NCBI GenBank assembly: GCA_030146725.1
Contig: JASLBJ010000190.1
Location: forward strand, 1-7,346
From: Sphingomicrobium sp.
GTDB lineage: Bacteria; Pseudomonadota; Alphaproteobacteria; Sphingomonadales; Sphingomonadaceae
Length of the DNA: 7,346 nt
Direction: 5' to 3'
The notes under the pieces were generated by a model. That model was not told where the DNA came from and made no database searches. It saw nothing but the letters and a program-made list of their open reading frames with translations. Within the stretch, counting starts at the first letter, position 1. Each line of letters opens with the position of its first letter. Below, in pieces: positions 1-5,695 of this stretch. A program made the position numbers and the translations under genes.

Positions 1-1038
1 GCGCGGGCCTATCACGCCGGGCTCGAGCCTCAGGTGCGTGCCCGCAACCAGTCGGCGTTCGTCGCGTCGGAGGACATGGTGATGGCGGCGACGGTCGCGT
101 TCGGGATGGGGATCGACAAGCCCGACGTGCGCTTCGTCGCCCATGCCGGAATCCCCAAGTCGATCGAGGCCTATTATCAGGAAACCGGCCGCGCCGGGCG
201 CGACGGCGACCCGGCCGAGGCATGGCTGTTCTGGTCGGCCGAGGATTTCGCGCGCGCGCGGCGGCGGATCGAGCAGGAGGTCGAGCCCGAGCGGCGGCCG
301 GGCGAGCGCGAGCGGCTCAATGCGCTGGCGGCTTTGGTCGAGGCGCCGGGGTGCCGCCGGGCGATCCTGCTGCGCCATTTCGGCGAGAGCCCGCCCGACT
401 CTTGCGGCAATTGCGACAATTGCCTCGAGCCGCCCAAGACACTCGATGCGACCGAGGTGGCGCGCAAACTGCTGTCGGCCGCGTTCCGGACCGAGATGCG
501 GTTCGGGGTCGCGCATCTCGCCGAGGTGCTGGGCGGCAACGACAGCGAGAAAGTCCGTCAGTTCGGGCACCACAAACTGTCGGTGTTCGGAATTGCGGGG
601 GCAGACGAGCTGGCGCTGGTGCGGCCGGTCGCGCGGGCGCTGATCGCGCGCGATGCGCTGCGGGCGGATGCCTATGGCGGACTGTCGTTCGGGCCGGCAG
701 CGAAGGCGATCCTCAAGGGCGAGGAGACGGTGACCATCGCGGTTCCGCCGCCGCGGACGCGGAAAAGCCGGCGCGGAGTGCCCGATGATGGGCCTGCCAA
801 TCCTTTGTTCGAGGTGCTGCGCGAGGCTCGGCGACGGCTTGCGTCGGAGGGCGGGGTGCCGCCCTATGTCGTGTTCCACGACGCGACGCTGCGTGCGATC
901 GCTGCCGCTCGACCGCGCTCGCTTGACGAGCTGGCACGGATCCAGGGCGTGGGCGAAACCAAGCTCGAGCGTTATGGGCCGGCGATGCTCGCCGCCTTGC
1001 GGGCACAGGAGGAGGCGGACCATGATGCGGCAGCTTGA
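1..1038 (+). CDS. recQ: ATP-dependent DNA helicase RecQ, C-terminal part (5' end outside window)
   Basis: This is a 3'-5' superfamily 2 DNA helicase of recombination and replication-fork repair. The reading frame is open from base 1, so the N-terminal part with Walker A and the DEAH box is missing. About 345 residues remain, against roughly 600 in E. coli RecQ. Visible in order: the end of helicase lobe 2 with [15 protein letters not shown] and motif VI ([12 protein letters not shown], nt 172-207); the zinc-binding domain with C-x16-C-x2-C-x2-C (first Cys at nt 352-354, then CGNCDNC), the same spacing as I recall for E. coli RecQ; the winged-helix region (through [11 protein letters not shown]); and a C-terminal HRDC domain with [12 protein letters not shown] and [13 protein letters not shown] (about nt 796-1010). 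The frame ends at TGA 1036-1038. No internal start such as GTG 34 is meaningful, because strong RecQ homology continues to the left edge. The stop overlaps the start of the next gene, suggesting co-translation. Confidence 0.97.
   Translation, partial: ARAYHAGLEPQVRARNQSAFVASEDMVMAATVAFGMGIDKPDVRFVAHAGIPKSIEAYYQETGRAGRDGDPAEAWLFWSAEDFARARRRIEQEVEPERRPGERERLNALAALVEAPGCRRAILLRHFGESPPDSCGNCDNCLEPPKTLDATEVARKLLSAAFRTEMRFGVAHLAEVLGGNDSEKVRQFGHHKLSVFGIAGADELALVRPVARALIARDALRADAYGGLSFGPAAKAILKGEETVTIAVPPPRTRKSRRGVPDDGPANPLFEVLREARRRLASEGGVPPYVVFHDATLRAIAAARPRSLDELARIQGVGETKLERYGPAMLAALRAQEEADHDAAA
1007..1015 (+). promoter_or_regulatory. Strong Shine-Dalgarno sequence inside the recQ 3' end
   Basis: AGGAGGAGG lies in the last codons of recQ, 6 nt before ATG 1022 and 9 nt before ATG 1025. 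It supports initiation of the DUF442 gene at this tandem ATG pair and coupling to recQ translation. Both ATGs are in the same frame, so the product differs by one methionine only. Confidence 0.7.
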
Positions 1039-1429
1039 CGAGCGGACGTGGATCAGCGGGCAGATTGCGGTGGGGGAGATTGCCGAGCTCAAGCGGCACG
1101 GCGTCACGATGATCGTCAACAACCGGCCCGACGGCGAGGACGCCGGCCAGCCAACCAGCGCCGAGGTCGAAGCGGCGGCGAAGGCGGCGGGCATCGCCTA
1201 TCGCCACATTCCGATCTTTCGCGGCATCGGCCCTTCGGATGCCGAAGCGATGCAGCAGGCGATCCGCGACTGCGGCGATGGCCGGATGCTTGCCTATTGC
1301 CGCGTCGGAACGCGCTCGGCGCTGACCTGGGCGGTCGCGAGGCGCGCCGATGGCGTACCCCGCGACACGCTCGAACAGGCTGCCAGGCAAGCGGGCGAGG
1401 ACCTTGCCCCGGTCTCTCATTTACTGTGA
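1022..1429 (+). CDS. DUF442 / TIGR01244 family protein (phosphatase- or rhodanese-like)
   Basis: This is a small soluble protein of 135 residues, or 134 if ATG 1025 is used. It matches the family with a dual-specificity-phosphatase-like fold that TIGR01244 names sulfur transferase and that also forms the extra domain of beta-lactamase-hydrolase-like proteins. Visible motifs, numbered from ATG 1025, are the N-terminal [11 protein letters not shown], the conserved VNNRPDGE (31-38) followed by QP, and the active-site loop YCRVGTRS with Cys92 and Arg97. The loop is C-x4-R, six residues as in rhodaneses, not the C-x5-R of classical tyrosine phosphatases. The substrate is unknown. The gene overlaps the recQ stop by 17 nt and has a strong Shine-Dalgarno sequence, so it is probably in the recQ operon. 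Its stop is 10 nt from the stop of the convergent membrane-protein gene. Family assignment is secure, biochemical activity is not. Confidence 0.88.
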   Translation: MMRQLDERTWISGQIAVGEIAELKRHGVTMIVNNRPDGEDAGQPTSAEVEAAAKAAGIAYRHIPIFRGIGPSDAEAMQQAIRDCGDGRMLAYCRVGTRSALTWAVARRADGVPRDTLEQAARQAGEDLAPVSHLL

Positions 1430-1439
1430 ACGCCAGCCG

Positions 1440-2042
1440 CTAGACGCTTGTCCGGTGCTGCTGGCGAGCTGCCCTGCGGAACAGCCAGGCCGAGAGCAGC
1501 CAGGCGCCACCGAAGAAGACGGTCGAGAACAGGATTTCGCGCGGCCAGATCGGGCTTGCCGAACCCCAGCCGGCAATCAGCTCGACCGGCGCGATGACCG
1601 CCTGGCCGACCGCCATGACGACGAGCGTGCGGGCCATCCCGTCGGGACGGCCGCGGGCGATCGCGGCGCCGAACATTCCGGTCAGCAGCAGTCCGGCGAA
1701 CATCAGATTGGCGGCATTGTCCTCGTCGCCGATGATCCCGACGGCAAGGTTGACCCAGATGAGGAGAAAGGCCGCGAGGATCGCGACTCCGACGGCTGCG
1801 CGATAGGCGTTGTCGCCCGACTTCCTGAGCGCCAGTTCGATTGCGCCGCCGGCCGCACCGAGGATCGCGCCCATGACGATGAAGTCGGTTTCGTCCCAGT
1901 TCACTTCGCTGGTGAACTGCATCGCGATCAGCGGAAGCAGCAGGATCACCGCCGCCGTTCCCCACACCGCGATCCGCCAGCCGGTCGCGCCTCGTCCGCC
2001 GTTCACCGCTTCACTTGTCCCGTTCACCGCTTCACTTGTCAT
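1440..2042 (-). CDS. Hypothetical polytopic membrane protein with NWDETDF motif
   Basis: This is a 200-residue integral membrane protein of unknown function. I recall similar conserved hypothetical proteins in Sphingomonads and other alphaproteobacteria, but no characterised member. Six hydrophobic segments are visible, numbered from the chosen Met: about 22-43, 54-72, 79-105, 112-131, 137-159 and 168-191. Landmarks are MQFTSEVNWDETDF after helix 1, VNLAVGIIGDEDNAANLMF after helix 3, and the basic C-terminal tail FRRAARQQHR. The start is ATG 2042-2040 because GGAGG lies 7 nt upstream. An in-frame ATG at 2060 would add six residues but lacks such a site. Residues 2-15 consist of TSEAVNG twice, from a perfect 21-bp tandem duplication, in a hydrophilic N-terminal extension. 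The gene is divergent from the winged-helix membrane regulator and convergent with the DUF442 gene (stop TAG 1442-1440). It could be a target of the adjacent regulator, but that is inference only. Confidence 0.85.
   Translation of the reverse strand: MTSEAVNGTSEAVNGGRGATGWRIAVWGTAAVILLLPLIAMQFTSEVNWDETDFIVMGAILGAAGGAIELALRKSGDNAYRAAVGVAILAAFLLIWVNLAVGIIGDEDNAANLMFAGLLLTGMFGAAIARGRPDGMARTLVVMAVGQAVIAPVELIAGWGSASPIWPREILFSTVFFGGAWLLSAWLFRRAARQQHRTSV
1999..2040 (-). repeat. Perfect 21-bp tandem duplication (two copies) in coding sequence
   Basis: Bases 1999-2019 and 2020-2040 are identical. On the coding (minus) strand they encode two copies of Thr-Ser-Glu-Ala-Val-Asn-Gly immediately after the start Met of the membrane protein. 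The unit is seven codons, so copy-number change would preserve the frame. Confidence 0.97.
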
Positions 2043-2049
2043 TGCCTTG

Positions 2050-2054
2050 CCTCC
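2050..2054 (-). promoter_or_regulatory. Ribosome-binding site deciding the start of the membrane protein
   Basis: GGAGG on the minus strand lies 7 nt before ATG 2042. The optimal spacing favours this start over the in-frame ATG at 2060, which would place the GGAGG inside the coding region. Confidence 0.7.
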
Positions 2055-2070
2055 ATGCATTCATCGCTGC

Positions 2071-2087
2071 GGCTGTCCTGGACGGCC
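2071..2087. repeat. 17-bp inverted repeat in the divergent spacer
   Basis: GGCTGTCC, T, GGACGGCC: two 8-bp arms matching at 7 of 8 positions around T2079. It lies in the middle of the 89-nt spacer (2043-2131) between the divergent membrane-protein and regulator genes. The loop is too small for an RNA hairpin of full length, so a dimeric-protein operator is more plausible than a terminator. No convincing -35/-10 pair was found in this spacer. Confidence 0.45.
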
Positions 2088-2131
2088 GGCGCGTGAGCGG
2101 CATGAGCAAGTGGTGAGGATTCGCTGAAATC

Positions 2132-3217
2132 ATGGAATCGGCCAGCTTCCGCTTCGAACGCTTCCACCTCGATCCGCCGAACCGCCAGTTGCGGCGCGAC
2201 GGTGTGCCGGTCGAGCTCAACGCCCGTTATCTAGACGCTTTGGCGCTGCTGGTGCGCGAGGCCGACGGGCTGGTGACCAAGGACCGCTTTCACGACGAGG
2301 TGTGGCGCGGCGTTCCGGTGACCGACGAAGCGCTGACGCAGTGCATCCGCACGCTTCGGCGGCAGCTTGGGGACGATGCGGCGAACCCGCGGTTTATCGA
2401 GACGGTGCCCAAGCACGGCTACCGCTTCATCGCTGCCGTCGAGGCCGGTTCGGCAGCCGCGCCGCGGGGACCGACCGCGCCCGTGTCGAACGACTGGCGG
2501 CGGGCGCTGCTGCTCGGGGGGGCAGGAACGCTCGGCGGCGGAGTTGCGGGCGCGATCGGCGGGCTGGCCTACGGCTTCGCCGGGGCCGCGCAGCCGCTCG
2601 GAGCGGGCATGGGGGCAGCATCGGTCCTGCTCGTTCTCCTGACGCTGACGATCGTGATGGCGCTGATCGGCGGAGCCGGCGTGTCATTCGGGATCGCTGC
2701 CGCCGACTTCCTGTCGCGCCGGCCGTGGGCAAGCATCGTCGGCGGCGCTGCCGGCGGGCTGGTCATGGGCGCGCTGGTCAAGTTGCTCGGGATCGACGCC
2801 TTCAACCTGCTGTTCGGGCGATCGCCGCGCGAGATGACCGGTGCGGCCGAGGGATTGTTGCTTGGCGCCGCGGTCGGCCTGGGCGCATGGCTCGGCGCCC
2901 GCCGCGCCCGCTCGTTTCGCGGCGGAGTAGCTGCGGCGGGCCTGGTCGGCGGCGGCGGCGGACTGCTGATCACCGTGTTGGGCGGGCGGCTGATGGGCGG
3001 CAGCCTCGACCTGCTCGCCGGCGAGTTCCCCGGTTCGCGGCTGCGGCTCGACGGGATCGGCGCGCTGTTCGGCGAACGCGGCCTGGGGCCGGTCGGCAAT
3101 GCGGTTACCGGCACCCTCGAGGGAATGCTGTTCGGCGGCTGCATCGTGGGTGCGATGATCCTCGCCCGGCGCGAACTGGCCCGGGCTACGGAGAGCGGTC
3201 CTCGGCCAACAGGCTGA
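2132..3217 (+). CDS. Winged-helix (OmpR/CadC-type) regulator with polytopic membrane domain
   Basis: This 361-residue protein is probably an inner-membrane transcription regulator. Residues 5-102 form an OmpR/PhoB-type winged helix: FRFERFHLDPPNRQLRRDG, VELNARYLDALALLV, LVTKDRFHDEVWRG, the recognition-helix region VTDEALTQCIRTLRRQLGD (62-80) and the wing FIETVPKHGYRFIA (88-101). This resembles the DNA-binding domain of CadC and ToxR. No receiver domain is present. After a short Ala/Pro/Gly linker, about six glycine-rich hydrophobic segments follow (near 125-150, 158-190, 199-219, 237-257, 264-287 and 327-345), separated by short loops. CadC and ToxR instead have one helix and a large periplasmic sensor, so any signal here must be sensed within the membrane or its short loops. 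The start ATG 2132 is preceded by GTGAGG about 13 nt upstream, a weakly placed ribosome site, but the domain begins right at this Met. The 3' end overlaps the convergent DUF2007 gene by 32 bp. Target genes are unknown; the divergent neighbour is a candidate. Confidence 0.87.
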   Translation: MESASFRFERFHLDPPNRQLRRDGVPVELNARYLDALALLVREADGLVTKDRFHDEVWRGVPVTDEALTQCIRTLRRQLGDDAANPRFIETVPKHGYRFIAAVEAGSAAAPRGPTAPVSNDWRRALLLGGAGTLGGGVAGAIGGLAYGFAGAAQPLGAGMGAASVLLVLLTLTIVMALIGGAGVSFGIAAADFLSRRPWASIVGGAAGGLVMGALVKLLGIDAFNLLFGRSPREMTGAAEGLLLGAAVGLGAWLGARRARSFRGGVAAAGLVGGGGGLLITVLGGRLMGGSLDLLAGEFPGSRLRLDGIGALFGERGLGPVGNAVTGTLEGMLFGGCIVGAMILARRELARATESGPRPTG

Positions 3218-3392
3218 GGGCGTCTTCGGCCTCGCAGTCGAGGACCATCAGCCGGACGGGCATGAAGGCGCCGAACGCGTGGTTGAGTCCGTCGTCGAAC
3301 AACAATGCATCGATTCCCTCCGATTCGAGCAGCAGCCGCGCGAGGTCGGCTTCGACCTTGGTCGAGTAACGCTGTACTTCGACGAGGCTCAC
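3186..3392 (-). CDS. DUF2007 domain protein (putative signal-transducing protein)
   Basis: This 68-residue soluble protein consists of one DUF2007 domain, a small ferredoxin-like fold sometimes labelled putative signal transducer. Function is not established. Recognisable features are the start VEVQRYSTKVEADLARLLLESEGI, typical of the family (move between strands, long helix, SEGI), the central LLFDDGLNHAFGAFMPVRLMV, and the terminal EDALSLLAEDR helix. The start is GTG 3392-3390, 22 nt after the DUF924 stop. No strong Shine-Dalgarno sequence is visible, only a short AGG close to the GTG. It is the last gene of the four-gene minus-strand cluster, and its 3' end runs 32 bp into the 3' end of the convergent regulator gene. 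The call rests on sequence pattern and family memory. Confidence 0.85.
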   Translation of the reverse strand: MSLVEVQRYSTKVEADLARLLLESEGIDALLFDDGLNHAFGAFMPVRLMVLDCEAEDALSLLAEDRSP

Positions 3393-3414
3393 GGGCCTGG
3401 GCTCGAGCCTGCGA

Positions 3415-3951
3415 TCACCAGGGGACGACGTCGCCGGCCGCGATTTCCTCGGGGCGCGGGGTTCGGCCGAGGACTGCGTTGCGGTGGGGGAAGCGGCCGA
3501 AACGCTCGATCACGTCGCGATGCTTGTGCGCGAAGCCGAGCATCAAGTCGTCGCCGAGCGCGGTGAACAGGCCGACCGAACGGTTCTGGTCGGCCATGTC
3601 CTCGCTATGTTCGAACGGCATGTAGAGGAACGCGCGCTCCGCCGGCTTGAGCCGGTCGTCATACCCTTTGTCGACGGCGGCGCGAGCAATCCCGAGCGCG
3701 AGAATGTCGGTCGCGAACTGGTCGGCATGGCCGCGGAACATGTTACGCGGGAACTGGTCGAACAGGATGACCGCCGCGAGCGCGGTTTGCGGATCGTCGA
3801 GGAAGCTTGCCACTGGAAGCATCCGCTTGGCGGCCCACTCGTCGTGGAAGCGGCGGCGGATTTCGGCGTCGCACTCGGGGTCGGCCTGCCAGTGGCGCTC
3901 GGGGGTGAGGCCGAACCAGAAGGACAGGACGTCGGAGCGCCAGTCGCTCAC
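3415..3951 (-). CDS. DUF924 family protein
   Basis: This 178-residue soluble alpha-helical protein belongs to DUF924, a widespread family whose biochemical role I do not know. All family hallmarks are visible: VLSFWFG (8-14), AVILFDQFPRNMFRG (60-74), ERAFLYMPFEHSEDMADQ (105-122), and HKHRDVIERFGRFPHRNAVLGR (142-163) followed by PEE. The length is typical and no signal peptide or membrane helix is seen. The start is GTG 3951-3949, giving MSDW as the first residues, 16 nt after the tldD stop. The upstream TGGGGGCGG is a poor ribosome site, so expression may depend on translation of tldD. It is the third gene in a minus-strand cluster and is followed after 22 nt by the DUF2007 gene. Confidence 0.9.
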   Translation of the reverse strand: MSDWRSDVLSFWFGLTPERHWQADPECDAEIRRRFHDEWAAKRMLPVASFLDDPQTALAAVILFDQFPRNMFRGHADQFATDILALGIARAAVDKGYDDRLKPAERAFLYMPFEHSEDMADQNRSVGLFTALGDDLMLGFAHKHRDVIERFGRFPHRNAVLGRTPRPEEIAAGDVVPW

Positions 3952-3967
3952 TGTCAGGCCGCCCCCA

Positions 3968-5395
3968 TCATGCCGCAGTGCCGCCGACGGTCAGCCCGTC
4001 GATCAGCAGGGTCGGTTGGCCGACGCCCGCGGGAACCGACTGGCCGCCCTTGCCGCAGATGCCGACGCCTTCGTCGAGGTCGAGGTCGTTGCCGATGCCG
4101 CGCACGCGGGTGAGCACGGTCGGGCCGTCGCCGATCAGCGTCGCACCCTTGATCGGAGCGCCGATGCGGCCGTTCTCGATCCTGTATGCCTCGGTGCAGG
4201 AGAAGACGAACTTGCCGCTGGTGATGTCGACCTGCCCGCCGCCGAAGCTTTTGGCGAAGATGCCCTTTTGCACGCGGGTGACCAGTTCCGCGGGATCGTC
4301 GTGGCCGCCGAGCATGAAGGTGTTGGTCATCCGCGGCATCGGTGCGTGCTCGAAGCTTTCGCGGCGGCCGTTGCCGGTCGGTGCGACCCCCATCAGGCGG
4401 GCGTTGAGGCGGTCCTGGAGATAGCCCTTGAGGATGCCGTCCTCGATCAGCGTCGTGCGGCCGGTCGGCGTGCCCTCGTCGTCGATCGTCAGCGAACCGC
4501 GGCGCTGGTCCATCGCGCCGTCGTCGACGATGGTGACGCCGGGAGCCGCGACGCGATCGCCGAGGCGGCCGGAGAAAGCCGACGTGCCCTTGCGATTGAA
4601 GTCGCCTTCGAGGCCGTGGCCGATCGCCTCGTGGAGCATCACGCCGGGCCAGCCGGGGCCGAGCACGACCGGCATTTCGCCGGCGGGGGCGGCGACCGAT
4701 TCGAGGTTCGTCAGCGCCTGGTCGAGGGCGATGGTGATCGCGCGCTGCCATTGCGCGGGCTCGAACAGCCGGCCGTACAGATAGCGGCCGCCGATGCCGT
4801 GGAAGCCGGTCTCGCGGCGGCCGTTTTGTGTCGCGACGATCTGGACGTTGAGGCGGACCAGCGGGCGCACGTCGGAGGCGACGAAGCCGTCGCCGCGGAC
4901 GATGTCGATGACGCTCCAGCTGCCCGACAGCGACACGCTGACCTGGGCGACCCGCGGGTCACGCGCGCGTGCTGCCGCGTCGATCTGCTGGCACAGCGCG
5001 ACTTTCGCGGCGAAGGGGACGGCGGAGAGCGGGTCCTCGGCGCCGTACATCGCCTGGTTGGTGCGCCGCGGTGGCGGGGCCGGAACGCCCTTCGCAGGGT
5101 CGAGCAGCTTGAGGGTGGCGGCCGCACGCTCGATCGCCGCTGCGCTGATCTCATTGGCGTGGGCGAAGGCGGTGGTCTCGCCCGACACGCCGCGCAGGCC
5201 GAAGCCAGAGGCGGTGTGATAATCGGCGGTCTTGAGCCGGCCGTCGTCGAAGCCGAACGCCTCGGACGCGCGGTACTGGAGGTAGAGTTCGCCGTCGTCG
5301 CAGCCCGCGAGATGCCGGGCCGTCAGCAGCTTGGCCTCGTCGGGGTCGAGGCTTCCGTCGCGGTACAGAAAGCTGCGCGGATCGGCGGCGATCAT
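3968..5395 (-). CDS. tldD: Metalloprotease TldD
   Basis: TldD is the catalytic subunit of the cytoplasmic TldD/TldE (PmbA) zinc protease, which degrades unfolded peptides and in E. coli matures microcin B17 and cleaves CcdA. The product has 475 residues, close to the roughly 481 of E. coli TldD. Visible features are the N-terminal [28 protein letters not shown] signature in pieces, [20 protein letters not shown] with the HExxxH motif at 255-260, the following [26 protein letters not shown] (393-406), and the C-terminal [17 protein letters not shown] and [16 protein letters not shown]. Cys447 lies 28 residues from the end, matching the third zinc ligand I recall as Cys454 in E. coli. The start is ATG 5395-5393, which overlaps the stop of the zinc-finger gene as ATGA. 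An in-frame start at 5455 would add 20 unconserved arginine-rich residues. The partner tldE is not in the window. All metal ligands are present, so the protein should be active. Confidence 0.96.
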   Translation of the reverse strand: MIAADPRSFLYRDGSLDPDEAKLLTARHLAGCDDGELYLQYRASEAFGFDDGRLKTADYHTASGFGLRGVSGETTAFAHANEISAAAIERAAATLKLLDPAKGVPAPPPRRTNQAMYGAEDPLSAVPFAAKVALCQQIDAAARARDPRVAQVSVSLSGSWSVIDIVRGDGFVASDVRPLVRLNVQIVATQNGRRETGFHGIGGRYLYGRLFEPAQWQRAITIALDQALTNLESVAAPAGEMPVVLGPGWPGVMLHEAIGHGLEGDFNRKGTSAFSGRLGDRVAAPGVTIVDDGAMDQRRGSLTIDDEGTPTGRTTLIEDGILKGYLQDRLNARLMGVAPTGNGRRESFEHAPMPRMTNTFMLGGHDDPAELVTRVQKGIFAKSFGGGQVDITSGKFVFSCTEAYRIENGRIGAPIKGATLIGDGPTVLTRVRGIGNDLDLDEGVGICGKGGQSVPAGVGQPTLLIDGLTVGGTAA

Positions 5396-5592
5396 GCCTG
5401 GGGCCCGTCGGCAGGACCGCCTTCGAGCACGAAGCGGCGGTCGCAATAGCCGCACTCGACGAAGCCGGTGTCGGGCTCGATGTGCAGGAACACACGCGGG
5501 TGGCCGAGCGCCGGGATGATGTCGCCCGATCCGTCGCAGGCGACCTGGATGGTGGTGACGCGGATGATCTCGGGCGGGGGGATGGCTGCCAT
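5392..5592 (-). CDS. CHCC zinc-finger protein (NDUFS6 / complex I 13-kDa subunit homologue)
   Basis: This 66-residue protein has the zf-CHCC domain (PF10276) of the mitochondrial complex I accessory subunit NDUFS6. Alphaproteobacterial homologues are complex I subunits in Paracoccus, so a role in NADH dehydrogenase assembly or stability is likely here, as inference. Zinc ligands are Cys19 (VACDG), His31 (ALGHPRVFL), Cys47 and Cys50 ([12 protein letters not shown]). The Cys-to-His spacing is x11, slightly longer than the x8 I recall for human NDUFS6. The chosen start is ATG 5592-5590 (MAAIPPPEI). The frame continues upstream to an ATG near 5724, but that extension is not family-like and would cross the divergent promoter region. 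No strong ribosome site is seen before ATG 5592. The stop TGA 5394-5392 overlaps the tldD start by 4 nt. It is the first gene of the minus-strand cluster. Confidence 0.9.
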   Translation of the reverse strand: MAAIPPPEIIRVTTIQVACDGSGDIIPALGHPRVFLHIEPDTGFVECGYCDRRFVLEGGPADGPQA

Positions 5593-5620
5593 GCGCTTCA
5601 GGTAGCGAGCCGCGACGTTT

Positions 5621-5658
5621 GCTTCAATGCACGGGCTTCGATGCGGTGGCTGCAATGC
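5621..5658. repeat. Three 10-bp direct repeats with 14-nt period in the divergent spacer
   Basis: Cores GCTTCAATGC (5621-5630), GCTTCGATGC (5635-5644) and GCTGCAATGC (5649-5658) fit GCTKCRATGC and start exactly 14 nt apart. They lie in the 103-nt spacer (5593-5695) between the zinc-finger and ABC genes. The third copy ends just before a possible -35 box at 5659. They may be an operator or a chance pattern in non-coding sequence. Confidence 0.5.
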
Positions 5659-5687
5659 TTGTGACGCGCGGGGCGGCTGCCTATGCG
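5659..5687 (+). promoter_or_regulatory. Possible promoter of the ABC ATPase-nadB pair
   Basis: TTGTGA (5659-5664) and TATGCG (5682-5687) are separated by 17 nt, a plausible but weak -35/-10 pair. Transcription would begin only about 1-3 nt before ATG 5696. That agrees with the lack of a Shine-Dalgarno sequence there and would give a leaderless or nearly leaderless mRNA. It rests on pattern only. Confidence 0.25.
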
Positions 5688-5695
5688 GTTGCGCG

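Noticed and set aside
1430..1439. Terminator between the convergent DUF442 and membrane-protein genes
   Set aside because: The gap is 10 nt with no inverted repeat or T run, so no terminator can be supported.
3400..3409. Palindrome GGCTCGAGCC between the DUF924 stop and the DUF2007 start
   Set aside because: Only about a 3-bp stem with a 4-nt loop can form and there is no U tract, so it is not a credible terminator. The same 12-mer context also occurs in recQ at 19-30, consistent with chance in this composition.
3647..5449. 600-residue open frame on the plus strand, antisense to tldD
   Set aside because: It is rich in Ala, Arg, Asp and Val with no recognisable motif, and it lies opposite a well-conserved TldD with all metal ligands. 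Such long antisense frames are usual in GC-rich coding DNA.
5396..5455. 20-residue upstream extension of TldD
   Set aside because: It is an Arg/Pro-rich shadow of the zinc-finger gene in another frame. The ATGA start at 5395 gives the normal family length.
5627..5695. N-terminal extension of the ABC ATPase with many cysteines (CGGCNAC and similar)
   Set aside because: The Cys-rich string is an artefact of reading the 14-nt repeats in frame. The family begins at ATG 5696, so the extension was not accepted as a metal-binding domain.
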